Origin: Acanthacorydalis orientalis
Lineage: Eukaryota > Arthropoda > Insecta > Megaloptera > Corydalidae
DNA: 64,000 nucleotides
Assembly: GCA_034766995.1 (NCBI GenBank)
Contig: CM068313.1
Span: 15,498,012-15,562,011, forward strand
Reading direction: 5' to 3'
The notes under the pieces are model-generated. The model had not been told where the DNA came from and did not search any database. It saw only the letters and a program-made list of their open reading frames with translations. Of the stretch, positions 14,128 through 25,993 are shown in pieces (positions within the stretch are counted from its first letter, which is position 1; every line of letters begins with the position of its first letter). Made by a program: the position numbers and the translations under genes.

Positions 14128-15708
14128 TATATATTTGTAATTTTTGTATGTATTGTCTTAATTAAATTTTTAATGAAGGTTTCAATATTTCTAATTCATG
14201 TTTTAATGACAGTTATACCGAAATAAGGTTTTGTTTTAGTTTGAATTATTCTCACTAAATGTTCAATGTCGAAATATCAGACTGCACAGTTTTAACTTTA
14301 AAAATGTATAGTTTCTAAGAAATGCTCCTAGAAACAGAAAATGTGTAAACATTTCTCATTCTAAACTAAAAATGTTATTATTAAAAATACATGTTTTTTA
14401 AAAAAATTACATTTCACTTTATATAAAATATTAAAATTATTACATCAAATTAAAAAAAAAATGGTTTGTTGCTTTTTCATACTGAACTGTATTTAAATTT
14501 ATAATTGATTATTAAATGAGCTGTTTTTAGTACAAGAGTATTCATGATATTACTATATGTTATTATAGACACTTCAATTTTCACGAAAAAAAAATAGTTA
14601 ATTTTTGATGATCAACACTTTTAAAGTAATTTTAGTTTATAGCGGGATCTAGAATATTTTCATATCAATTTTGAAATTATAATGGAATTAAAGTCTACAA
14701 ATTTAATATTTGATTTTCATCCTATTGTTATTTTAGGCTCACTAGATTAATTTAAAATGTTTTTAATTCGTTAATTAATTAGTTAATGAGAAACCTGTAA
14801 AATAACAATGTTTGCAAAAAATATTTTTGAAAGATCAATTGTTTTTCATTACTAACATGGAGTTTTTACATATAGTTATTAAAATTCTGTTTTATTTCCT
14901 TTGTTTAATTTTCAACACGCTGTAAATGTCTAGTAGAACTATAAATGAAATTATTAAATTTATATACAGATACAACTTCATACATTGATAATCATCCATC
15001 TATACACACATGTATATATATATATATATATATAAATGAAAATAGGTGTACATATATATTGTGCATAAACCATTTATTACATTTAACTTACACTTATAGT
15101 GACCTTACTATTTAGAAATGTTTCATATCAAATAGGCTTTTGTTTGAATCTCCCAGTTCCGAGCTTTAGAGATTTTGTGGTTATTTTGGGTAAACGAATT
15201 TTCACACTGGTCATTTGTGTTGTTTTATTACTCTCTCTCTCTCTCTATATAGTCATACAGACATAATATATATATGTAGAGTGACAATTTGCTGTTAAGG
15301 AATTTAAAGTCAGTTATGACAGATTAACATGAATTCAAATTTTAATTACGTTAATTTTACAATGTATTGTACATGATTGATATGCATCCATTTATAATTT
15401 CTTGTAATTGATCATATTTATTTTGCATATAGTTTTAAAATACTTGTTACTTGCTAAGTACTAGGAATTTCTTGAGATTAATTAAAGACTATAATTGCAC
15501 TATAATTTGGCGGTATTATAAGGAAAATAGATAAAAGTAGTATAATTAAAATGTAGCAAAAATGATGTCCAGAAATCACAGTATATTTGAAATGGTTTAA
15601 TTTAGAAGAATAAAATGAAGATCGAGATTTGTATTCTCTGGTTATTTTAAGTATGGATGAACAATTTCAGTCATCTATGTGTCTTGATTTGAGAGTAATT
15701 TGTGCAGC

Positions 15709-15710
<2 letters not shown>

Positions 15711-15750
<40 letters not shown>
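15711..15750. repeat. (TA)n microsatellite
   Basis: Pure TA run of 40 bp. Confidence 0.95.
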
Positions 15751-15754
<4 letters not shown>

Positions 15755-16112
15755 TTATATGAAAGATATGTGTATAAAGTCTGTTAGTTAAAAGAATCTT
15801 ATATGAAATTAAACAAAAATGAGATTTGTGTAATGAGAAATAAAAGAATGTAAATAAATAAATTTTATATTTATTTACTACGAGTGTGTTGTATAAAAGA
15901 TTTACTTAAGCCACAGGAATTAATTGCAAAATGAATAATAGCTGGTTATTTAAATAGTTAGACAATAAAACTAAGAAAAAATTATGTAATAATACAGAAA
16001 TAAATAAAATTGACAGATTATATTAAATTATTGTACATATAATTTATAGTTTAATAAGAGTACTTCCTAAATTGTAAACTATTAAATGAAATGTTCAGAT
16101 ATATAGAGAGAT

Positions 16113-16158
16113 ATTTGGGGCTTAGGGACGCGTTGACAGCTACAGTCATTAGCATCAT
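16113..16158. repeat. Dispersed short repeat, copy 1 (GGGACGCGTTGACAGCTA core)
   Basis: The core TTTGGGGCTTAGGGACGCGT, then TGACAGCTACAGTCATTAGC, recurs in diverged form at 22684-22727 and 42415-42460. Shared positions run through TTAGGGACGCGTTGACAGCTA and GTCATTA. Confidence 0.6.
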
Positions 16159-16973
16159 ATGAAAAGTATAGAATTAGCTGCGAAACAAAAATATATAATT
16201 GTTAATATTAATGAATGGTTTGTTTTTATGACTATACAATATTAAATCTGAATTTTAAATTAGAATTGTTTGAATTTTATGTTGATAAAAAAGAGAACAT
16301 TGTATCAATGATCTATAATAAGAAGAAAAATATACTACGTGAAGTATTTCTAAAATGATCGAAGAGAAGTATTTTTTTCAAATATGGTAATTTATGTATT
16401 CTATTACTTATACATATCTATAACTTCAATTATTAAGAAAATATGATATATGGTATTATTCTTGCACATTAAAAATTATTCATTTGTACCAGTTATAATA
16501 ACCATAGTATTAGATCATAATTCTGTTTAACGGTGTTAACTGTTTAATGTATAGAACATATATTTCAGTATGGCCACATAAATGTGCTAGAAGTGCAATG
16601 TGGTAATTTGGTTGTGTAATTAGAATGAAATGTTTTAGTAGAGGACAACATTACTAGTTTCAATTTGCGTATTTGTCAGTGTATTTATTGGAAAACCATA
16701 GAATGTCTAAATAAGTTTATTAAAAACAGTCTACCAAGATAATGTACTGAATGTTTCGAATGAGACTATTTCCTTTAATATGAAAATATTGCGTTTTACA
16801 TTTATATTTTACACGTTGCTTAACAGGTATGTGCGTTTATATTAACAATTTGTTTATCTCACTCTTCTCAGATTGGGCTGGTCTAATAATAAATTTATAA
16901 AGTTTTATTTGTTATAATTTTGTAATAATATGAATGGTATAAGAACAATAAGTATGGACTTTAAATTATTTCA

Positions 16974-16992
16974 CATATATATATATATATAT

Positions 16993-17042
<50 letters not shown>
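16974..17042. repeat. (TA)n microsatellite
   Basis: 69-bp TA run with two TACATA interruptions. Confidence 0.95.
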
Positions 17043-17046
<4 letters not shown>

Positions 17047-17520
17047 TTGAAAACTAATCTTTTAAAACTATTATATTATTTATAAATATTACTTGTTAAT
17101 AAATTAGTCTATCAATTAACTTTTGGATTGATAAAGAATGCAACTGATTAAAAAAAATCGGTAACATGAAAAATTTATCAAAAAAGAAATAGCTTCGAAT
17201 TTTTTTTAATTAGTATTTTATTTAAAATTAATGTTCATAAAGTTTTATACAAAAATCACAAAATAATAGAAGACAAACTATTATGAAGAATTATAACACA
17301 TTAATTCTAACTTGAGTATTAAAATTGTCAACATTTCTGAGGGGTTAGATCTGCTGTAGACATCTGATGAGAATATTCATTTAACAGTGAACTGTCAACG
17401 ACAGTTAGTGGTTAGGAATGGTTAGATATCAGATTTTGAGGTGTACTAATTAGACACATTATGAAAGAGAACTTACATTTATGAGTGTATCTAATCGGAT
17501 GAAATTGGAGAATTTCTTTA

Positions 17521-17522
<2 letters not shown>

Positions 17523-17568
<46 letters not shown>
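17523..17568. repeat. (TA)n microsatellite
   Basis: Pure TA run of about 46 bp. Confidence 0.95.
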
Positions 17569-17573
<5 letters not shown>

Positions 17574-18286
17574 TATGGTCATATTTTATACGTACATTTT
17601 AGTAATTATGATTATTTTTCTGTATTGAAATTTTCTTCATTTCTAACGTATTTTCTAAAAACTATTTTTTTATGTTTATTTTTTATATTAAGATAAAAAT
17701 ATAAATATATGAAGTTATTAATTAACAGATATTTGAACGGATTTCTATCGAAATTTACCGCTTATAAATAATACCAAGTAACATTTTTTAACTAATAGTT
17801 TATATATTTGATTGATTAATTATAAGTTATAATTTAAATTTTATTTTATCCCGCTTTTAAAACGAATTAGACATCTATCAGTCATTTCAATGTATAAACT
17901 CATGTATTTTTTTGTTAAAACTGATGAAGTTATGCTCTAGTGAACTTTGCAGTGAGCTCCATTTTATATTATAAGCTTAACATGTTAACGTTATAAAAAT
18001 GAAACAAGTAGAAAATTTAACGAATCAAATTAATAAGTGCAGATTGATATTTTTTCATCTGAACGATATTCTTAAATACTATACTTGCAAACATAAAATA
18101 TGTTTCCATTTTATAAATAAGAGTAATTAATGCACTTCAAATTTTATACAAAATAAACAACAGTTCAATAATTGATACAAGTACAAAACAACTTGTGCGC
18201 AGACAACTGAAAAGATTTACATTCAATGTAAGCTTTTATATTTTTCTCTATATTTTATTTTGCTCGCGTATAAAACCTCATATAAA

Positions 18287-18321
<35 letters not shown>

Positions 18322-18677
18322 GTTGTATAATAAAAAAAAAACTGAATGTAATATCGGAATTAAATCCGAATCAAAATATAAATAATAATGACCAAGTAAT
18401 GAAATCTACAAGTGAGTATACTGTTGATATTGAAACGTTTTAAAAAAAGTAACAAAAATGCTTTTTCAACAGGAATTAATGATAAATTTTACCAATAGAA
18501 TTTATTTTTGCATACTCATGATCGTTATAAATCGGTTCTCGGGGAAGATTATCAGATTATTGTGTTGATTTTAATTCTTTCATGTTTTAGTAATTATTTA
18601 CATTTATACTAAAAGACCTTAAGCTGAGTATTATCATTTAATTTTTCAGAGTAATACAAGTACATGCTACAGATACG

Positions 18678-18678
<1 letters not shown>

Positions 18679-18756
<78 letters not shown>
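18679..18756. repeat. (TA)n microsatellite
   Basis: 78-bp uninterrupted TA run, among the longest pure tracts here. Confidence 0.95.
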
Positions 18757-18759
<3 letters not shown>

Positions 18760-19031
18760 CTCATATAGATGATTTAAGTTAGATCCTATATATGATTGTT
18801 CATTGTTGTGTTTTATTTAAAAAATATTTAACTATTATATGCCTTGATATCATATATTTATGACCTGATTTTAAAATTGGTGCATTTTTATTTTTTTTCC
18901 CTGTACAGCAATCTTATCGTAATTTATCTTTTGGGACAAAATTTTTTTAAAAGTTTTCAAGTAGTACGTTTTCAGTTTGAATAGATTCGTTTTATCTTTG
19001 ATTCATTTTTATAAATTGTATTGTGAACATG

Positions 19032-19033
<2 letters not shown>

Positions 19034-19085
<52 letters not shown>

Positions 19086-19094
19086 TGTATATAT
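19034..19094. repeat. (TA)n microsatellite
   Basis: TA run ending in TGTACATGTATAT. Confidence 0.95.
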
Positions 19095-19226
19095 TTATTT
19101 ACCACTGTCAATAAAATTATTAACATAATTATGGTAATCTGGTCTTGTTATTCTTAATATATATTTTCACTTATTTTTTTCTTTTGTCTAAAGTGACTGA
19201 ATTATTTGAACTACACATACATATAC

Positions 19227-19229
<3 letters not shown>

Positions 19230-19281
<52 letters not shown>
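19230..19281. repeat. (TA)n microsatellite
   Basis: Pure TA run of about 52 bp; third long tract within 600 bp. Confidence 0.95.
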
Positions 19282-19282
<1 letters not shown>

Positions 19283-19840
19283 TTTTATTATTATTAAGTA
19301 AAAAAATGTAAACAATTTCTTTTGGAAGAATGACTCTAATAAAGATAAATTATCTTATTAATGTAACCGCTGTCTTCTGTTCTAAGAGACGTGGAATAAT
19401 TTATTAATCTAAACAGTTACGGAAGATGGTATTCATGCCAGAATAAAATTTAAATCCAATGCTTTCAGTTCACGGAATAAGGAAAAACGCACGCTTAGAA
19501 ATTATATACTTACGATTTTTAATTTTAAAATAAGAATATGAATATTATTGAGTGTATACTAACGGCATTTATTTCGGTTTATCTTGTGTAGTAGTAACTT
19601 TTATTTTAGTACAGTTACCTTATTGAAAGCTCCAAAGACTATAATCCTCGTATAATGAATTTGAACTTGATAACAAATTTTTCATTAGTCAGCTTGTACT
19701 GTAAATCACTGATAAATTTTTAGATTTTAATAGGTCGCTAAAATTTAAATTTGTTTGTATGCTGTCATCAATTTTTTTATATTATATAAAGCAAAATTAT
19801 AGTAAATACAAATTAAGTACATCCACCTACATAACAATGA

Positions 19841-19863
19841 TACATACATACATACGCACAACG

Positions 19864-19899
<36 letters not shown>

Positions 19900-19903
19900 C
19901 ACA
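19841..19903. repeat. Compound (ACAT)n(AC)n(TA)n repeat
   Basis: TACATACATACATACGCACA, then a long CA run, then TA. Confidence 0.9.
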
Positions 19904-20718
19904 TTTTATTAATAATTATATTTTTTCATTCATTATATTTTTAAAACGATCGCTTTAAATTATATGACAAAATAGATGAATATTCATCGAAAATAAGAAG
20001 ATATTCTATTTAATTATAGCACCAAACTCTTTTATTTATCTGTTTAAATACATAAAAAATAATAGTTTGTATTTAAAATTATTCGGTCAGCTGTATCATT
20101 TAACTACTTGACTACTGTATTTCATAAATTTTTACCTTTTTTTCAATTACATCCCACATTTGTTGGATTGAAATCGATACTAGTTGATACTTGTTTCAAG
20201 TTCTTTTTATTGAAAGTGTCATAATTGTTTCACAAAATAATTAAAATATATGAAATTCAGATATGAGTCAGGTTCTATATATAAAAACATATTTATTTAT
20301 ACATATAATATAATAAACAGTGAAATCGTGTGCCGAGTAAATTGTACATTCAATAATTGAGTAAGGTGATTGTTTTAAATACATTATATCATTTATATTA
20401 CACTTGTCGAAGATATACAATAATCTTTCTAACTAGAACGAAGAATTCGATCATTGATTATAAAATAGTTCCTTACGTTTTTGTACATTGTATTCTTGAT
20501 GAAGACCAATTCATTTCATCAGCTTAACTACTGATAGTCCTCTAGGATTTTCTTTACTCTCGTCTGATGCTTAGTTTACTATCCAAAGGGATTTTCACCA
20601 CAAGCTTTAGTAAAGTTTAGCGTAACAATGTTCAACACGTCAAGATGAGAAGGAGTTGAAATGAGGCAGCTTGAGATTATTACAAATTGTTATAACTGTT
20701 ACAATCTCTTTTAAAATA

Positions 20719-20763
<45 letters not shown>
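20719..20763. repeat. (TA)n microsatellite abutting the mariner end
   Basis: TA run that stops exactly at the mariner terminus; likely the insertion target. Confidence 0.95.
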
Positions 20764-21435
20764 AGGGTTGTTTGATAAGTATGGCAAAAAAGCAAGTTAA
20801 AAACCGTTTTTTGGAAAAAACCGATTTTATTTTTCAACATAGTCTCCATTGAGAGCTATACACTTGGTCCAACGAGTCTACAAAATACGCACTGACGGCA
20901 GAAATGAGAGCCTCATTCGATGAGAATTTCTTCCCACCGAACCAAATTTTCAAGTTCGGGAAGAAGAAGAAGTCGCACGGGCACAAGTCTGGAGAATAGG
21001 GTAGATGAGGAATCAATTCGAAGCCTAATTCGTGCAATTTTGGGATTATGATGGCCGATTTGTGGGACGGCGTCTTGTATTGTTTAAAGAGCATTATTTT
21101 TGTGCGCCAATCTTAGTCGTTTTGTATCAGCTCTTCTTTCAAACGGTTCAATAATGTTGCGTAACAGGTTTCTATTATCGTTTTTCCCTTCGTTAAATAG
21201 TCGATCAGAATGATTCATTGGGAATTCCAAAAAACAGTGACCATCACTTTTTCAGCTGACAGTCTTCGCCTCTTTCACCAGTTGTTGCCCACTGCTTTAC
21301 CTGCTGCTTCGATTCAGATGTGTAGTGGTGGAATCCATGTTTCATTCACAATGACGAATCGACACAAAAAGACCTGCTCGTTTTTTTCAGTTTTTGCGGT
21401 AACTTCTACAATGCTCGCTTCAACATCGTGAACAA
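20764..21435 (-). mobile_element. Mariner (DD34D) transposon fragment, 5'-truncated
   Basis: A decayed mariner lies on the minus strand. Its 3' end abuts a (TA)n tract and begins AGGGTTGTTTGATAAGTATG, like a mariner terminal inverted repeat; TA is the mariner target. Mariner-like protein sequence can be followed to about 21430. Beyond that neither protein similarity nor a matching second terminal repeat was found, so the 5' end is lost or too diverged. The remaining length of about 670 bp compares with roughly 1.3 kb for intact mariners. Local GC content is clearly higher than the flanks. Confidence 0.85.
20834..21431 (-). pseudogene. Mariner transposase remnant (middle and C-terminal part of DD34D catalytic domain)
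   Basis: Reading right to left, the frame gives FLCRFVIVNETWI, then after a frameshift HHYTSESKQQ and KVMVTVFWNSQ. A later open piece holds TPSHKSAIIIPKLHELGF and PYSPDLCPCDFFFFPNL, followed by KIWFGGKKFSSNEALISAV. These match mariner blocks in order. Two of the three catalytic aspartates are gone: the first (normally DETW) reads NETW, and the second (normally QDNAPSH) reads QYKTPSH. The third, in SPDLCPCD, is kept. Counting from the mutated second position to the third Asp leaves 34 residues between them, the mariner spacing. With the frameshift and stops, the element cannot make active transposase. The N-terminal DNA-binding domain is absent. Confidence 0.88.
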
Positions 21436-22029
21436 CACTTCAATTCTGGTCGAAATTTCCCTTATACTAGTTGAAAAAGTGTCAATTGATAGCCGTGATG
21501 TCACAAAATGAATGGTGAAACCATATCATAGTAATTATAAAGAAAAAGGAAAAAAATGTCTGAGATTTTATTTCTTATACAGTGATGAATATATTTGTTT
21601 ATTCGGTATTAATAAAACAGAATTTGAATAAAAAAGCGACTACTTTGATTGTGAACCATCGAGAATATTATCATTTTTTTTGGATCTCAAAGAAATATTA
21701 TTTAATTATTTTAATAGCATGTAAAATATTTTTTTAATAGAAACAAGTGACATATGATATGTTTTTTTTTGCAAAAGTGGATAAAATATTTTATTGTCAT
21801 TTTAGAAGAGCAAGAGAAATTATTTATTGACGGATTTAGTTATTGTTTTTTAAATTTTATTTCAAAAATCTGAAGTATGCTATTTGAATAATATTCATTC
21901 AGATTGATCGAGGAGACGATCTTGAATACTAATTCATGTCATAACAATGATCAAACATGATTCACAGAACGATAACAGAAATAAATAAAATCTTGTATTA
22001 CTACAACAATTCAGTACAATCATACAAAC
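21436..22029. other. Non-coding DNA between mariner and CpG hill
   Basis: The first 100 bp may be diverged mariner flank or 5' sequence. The remainder is AT-rich with no recognisable content. Confidence 0.55.
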
Positions 22030-22420
22030 GTATGACGTTTGTAAGCACATTTTGTTGACACACGCAGCCATAACGCCCTTCGGCGAACAGCGAAATCAAC
22101 TTAAGTTCTGATTGAGACTCGTGTACGACTGTGATATCACATTGATTGCGGTACTATTGAACTGACGATGTCCGATCTCGAAGAACCACCTTTCCGTATT
22201 GTGTGCACATACGTGTATATATATATTGTAATTCCGTATCGGTGGTCGGGTGAATTGCGTTGTGTATGTGTGCGTCAATGTTCGAGTGTTATTGTCGACA
22301 GTTTTCCGCGTGTGTACTGCCATGATATCATTTCAAAAGGAAAATGTGTTAACATGCGTCATCGTTAACAGGTCAAAATTGCTACAGGGAGAGAGTGACG
22401 TTTGAGTGGTTTTGGCAAAA
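22030..22420. promoter_or_regulatory. CpG-dense hill, possible promoter or 5'-UTR exon
   Basis: This stretch carries more than twenty CpG dinucleotides in DNA where CpG is otherwise rare, for example AACGCCCTTCGGCGAACAGC and GTTTTCCGCGTGTGTACTGC. No convincing protein frame is present: the two opposed frames of about 70 codons are unlike any family I recognise. A possible splice donor, AACAG/GTCAAA, lies near 22370. It sits 31 kb upstream of the Mip start codon. A promoter or untranslated exon is plausible but unproven. Confidence 0.35.
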
Positions 22421-22683
22421 CTTGTTCAAACTCACTCTTATTGCATTATTTTATACGTTACTGTTAATGCTTTGTTTCATATGTCTATGATTGAGTTTAT
22501 TTTATTTTGTATTTATTTCGTATAGTTTTAGAAAGTTTTTTTTTGTTAAATACTATTTTATAGTATCACTGAACATGTTTTATTTGCTGTGTTAAATGTA
22601 GAAACACATTTTATAACTACTTATTCGAAATCAATATATGAGTTTATAGAATAAGAGTATTTGCTCTATGGTTGATTGATTAT

Positions 22684-22727
22684 TTATTTGAGCCTTAACG
22701 ACGCGTTGACACCTAAGGTCATAATTT
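22684..22727. repeat. Dispersed short repeat, copy 2
   Basis: TTTGAGCCTTAACGACGCGT, then TGACACCTAAGGTCATAATT, matches the copy at 16113 over about 35 bases with a few substitutions. It is in the same orientation. Confidence 0.6.
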
Positions 22728-23063
22728 GATCTAAATTTGTGAAAAATGGAGCTCTTACTTTTCACTTTCTTAAACGAATAAATTTAAATAGTATAATCTT
22801 TATTATTATTATCAGTTTTTTAGCATATTTCAAATTAAGTGTTCTTGTTTTGAGAGACAAAATATTGAATGCACTTATAAAAATATAATATTCATTTATA
22901 TTTTTCTATAGTTTTATAATTTTTTAGTTATTAAATCGCAATAATATACATTTTACATGAATTATTTACATGTTATAACTATTTATAATAATAAGTTTGA
23001 GAAAAAGTATAAGAATAAGTAATTAGCAGAACTTTTATCCAAAAGTGGATTATCAAATTATAG

Positions 23064-23064
<1 letters not shown>

Positions 23065-23104
<40 letters not shown>
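23065..23104. repeat. (TA)n microsatellite
   Basis: Pure TA run of 40 bp. Confidence 0.95.
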
Positions 23105-23105
<1 letters not shown>

Positions 23106-23296
23106 TCCATAATTAAAGTAAGCATTTGTAAAAAAGTATACGTTGTACAACTAATAACTTTTTAAACTTTAATAAACTCTAACATATAATGTAATAGTCT
23201 ACATGCAGGATAAAGTAATAAACAAATTACCATTCATCAGCTTATACTTTAATAAATCAATGTCTCCTCTTTTTTACCGCTCGGGTACTTTACCTT

Positions 23297-23381
<85 letters not shown>

Positions 23382-23392
23382 TCATATATATA
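23297..23392. repeat. (TA)n microsatellite
   Basis: 96-bp TA run with TATG and TTCATA interruptions. Confidence 0.95.
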
Positions 23393-23760
23393 GTTAGAAT
23401 CCATTTATTCTCTAAACTTTTTATTCGTATTATCCAAATTTTTATTTTAATAGAAAAAAGTGCTCCATTTTCAGTACAGCACATATGCACACATATATAA
23501 TAGATAATTTGCATGCAGAGATAAATATTGTCGTACAAAATGCATTGTTCTCTTGCCTAAATTACCATATTTATGAGTATCTAATCTGAATATAAATTGT
23601 ATTGGAAAATATATAATTTGACGTCTACTGTTAATCAAGCTTAAAAATAATATTCTTCGTATTAAAATATTTGAGTCTATTAATCATTTTCGGAAATATT
23701 GATATTGAAATTTCATTTTGAAATTAATGCGTTGTCTTAAATAGATGTCTTTATTTTTCT

Positions 23761-23804
23761 CTTTTTCTCTCTCTCGCTTTATATATATATATATATATAT
23801 ATAT
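23761..23804. repeat. Compound (CT)n(TA)n repeat
   Basis: Imperfect CT run followed by a TA run. Confidence 0.9.
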
Positions 23805-24303
23805 CATTCAGAAGTAGTATTTAGTATGTACTTGGTACACATTTCATTTTATATATTTTTATGAGTTTTTTGAAATATAAAGTAATACATAAAAAGATAG
23901 AGCGTTACGTACAAGGTAGTGTAAAAAACATTTATGTTACTTTTTTCAAAATATTACATGCAGCCCGTTTGCGATTTCAATTTTTTATGCATCGCACGTA
24001 TCGGATAGAATTTCTTACAAGCTATTTATTGGTACCAATATATTCTATTCAATTGAATTTCAGCACGTGTTTTTTCTAGTATTTCCATAATCCTCTGCAG
24101 TACTGCAATATGTTTCGTCAAGTTGTACTTCAGAAACGGTGTTATTAAATAGTATAAGAGCGTTTTGATAAGATATAATAAATATTGTTGTAGGACGTTT
24201 CGTATCAGAAAATATACTTAGGCACTTCGTTATTATTAATAACAAAGAAATATCGACACAATAAATTACAAGTACGTATGTTTGAATCGATACTTTTGTT
24301 AAG

Positions 24304-24319
24304 CTATATATATATATAC

Positions 24320-24390
<71 letters not shown>

Positions 24391-24402
24391 GAGAGAGAGA
24401 AA
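24304..24402. repeat. Compound (TA)n(GA)n repeat
   Basis: Long TA run, then CACATA, then GAGAGAGAGA. Confidence 0.95.
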
Positions 24403-24488
24403 GATTGAAAATAGAAATATAATGAAAATATTTAACAATAGAAATATTTTATATGATATTTTAAGTTTTTTGTTATTTTTGAGATCTT

Positions 24489-24559
24489 CAAACGAGCCAC
24501 GCTCACTCATGGAACCCCGGGCGACTGTCCAGACCGATCAACTCTTAATCCGGGACAGT
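24489..24559. other. GC-rich block next to the tandem repeat
   Basis: A short GC-rich stretch (GAGCCACGCTCACTCATGGA, then CCCCGGGCGACTGTCC) stands out in AT-rich DNA directly before the first tandem monomer. It contains a 7-bp inverted repeat, ACTGTCC with GGACAGT about 20 bases later. It may be the edge of the element that carried the monomers. Function is unknown. Confidence 0.45.
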
Positions 24560-25335
24560 ATTAAACCAATTATAAACACTAAGTATTTTTGTGATCAGAA
24601 TAAATTTAGAATTGAACATAAAATTGAATATCGATTCAAATATCGCATGAAATATATTTGTTATGTCTGTTATATTCGATCTGAACTGAAAAAAGTTCAG
24701 TTTTTAGACTTTCGATTTTTGGTCGAAAAAAACGTCAAGGTGTGTACCCCTTGAATTTTGATCGAAAATTTTTTAGAAATAAATTTTCGTTTTTTTGCCA
24801 CGAATTCAATCTTTTATGAATATAAAGACGTGAAACAAGCATTAAACTAATTTTAAACCCCTAGAAAGTATTTTTTTTGGTCGGAATATGTTTGGAAGTG
24901 AACATAAAATTGAATATCGATTGAAATATCGCATAAATCTTGTTCCACGCTTCGTTTTTCGCATGAAACATATTTGATACGTCTATTAGATTCGATCTGT
25001 ACTGAAAAAAGTTCAGATTTTAGACTTTCGATTTTCGGCCCAAAAAAACGTCAAGGTATACACCCCTTGGATTTTAGCCGAAAAATTTGTAGAAATCAAT
25101 TTTCGTTTTTTTACCATGAATCCATTCTTCTATGAACAAAAAGACGTAAAATAAGCATTAAACAAATTTTAAACCCCTAGAGAGTATTTTTGAGGCCATA
25201 ATAAGCTTAGAAATGAACACAAAATTGAATATCGATTAACATATCACATAATTCTTATCCCAAGCTTCGTTTTTCGCATAAATCTTATTTCTTATGTCTA
25301 TTAGATACCCCACGAATTTCAGCCGAAAAATATAT
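24560..25335. repeat. Tandem repeat, about 2.7 copies of a ~315-bp monomer
   Basis: The landmark AACATAAAATTGAATATCGATT recurs at 24614 and 24900 and, with one or two changes, at 25215. Each copy runs through a short inverted repeat around GAAAAAAGTTC, the block AAACGTCAAGGTGT/ATACACCCCTTG, an AAATTTTCGTTTTTTxCCA block, and AAACCCCTAGARAGTATTTT. Spacing is 286 and 315 bp. The shorter first unit lacks 29 bp lying between two CGCAT copies, a deletion between short direct repeats. The third unit jumps from TCTATTAGAT to CCCACGAATTTCAGCCGAAAAA and lacks its middle. There is no coding capacity. Confidence 0.9.
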
Positions 25336-25957
25336 AAGATATTTAAGTAGATTATATGTGTAGATTATGTGTGTTAGTTAGATTATATGTGTCGATTCTA
25401 AAAAAGAACGAAATTAAATCTAATTCCGTTCCGACATGTTGGAATTGTTTTCCTAAATTTCGAATTGATTGCAGAAATATTTACGGTCTCTTTTGAATCT
25501 AAATTGAATGATTATTCTGCTAATGCGAACTATTGACGGCAATGTAAATATTGTTTGCAGTCCACACACTTCTTCTAAAAATACGAATGTTTTTTAGTAA
25601 TCAATTAAAGTATAAATATACCATTGCAGACATTTTTATTTATTTCATCCACAGTATCATTTAATGAATAAACATACATACGTACATAAACATGTATATT
25701 ATTTTATTTACACATTTATTATTGTATTTTAACAATAAAGTTTGGTTAATCGTTATAATTGTTAATAAACACTTTTTTTGTAGCATAATTAACAATTGAT
25801 TTTCACAGTTTATTAATGTGACTTCATTTTGATATTGATTTTTGATGGACAATTTTATTATAAACAGTTATTAATATTTCTAAATTATTGAAACATGTCT
25901 ACGTGTTTAATTCAATTATAACGGTTGGTATGTCATTTATGAAATGTTATAAATGTC

Positions 25958-25959
<2 letters not shown>

Positions 25960-25991
<32 letters not shown>
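25960..25991. repeat. (TA)n microsatellite
   Basis: Pure TA run of 32 bp. Confidence 0.9.

Positions 25992-25993
<2 letters not shown>

Larger units (their letters stand above)
11456..20718. other. Non-coding AT-rich DNA
   Basis: No gene is supported. Several (TA)n tracts and one copy of the dispersed short repeat (16113) lie here. A minus-strand frame of 68 codons at 12773-12979 is somewhat less AT-biased than most but matches nothing I recognise. Confidence 0.7.

Noticed and set aside
22096..22368. Opposed 75- and 66-codon frames in the first CpG hill
   Set aside because: Both strands are open over the same sequence and neither resembles a known protein.
24422..24754. Plus-strand 110-codon frame
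   Set aside because: Runs through the GC-rich block into the first tandem monomer and is not maintained in the other monomers.
24560..25335. CRISPR-like array
   Set aside because: The repeat unit is about 315 bp with no short-repeat/unique-spacer alternation, and the context is eukaryotic.
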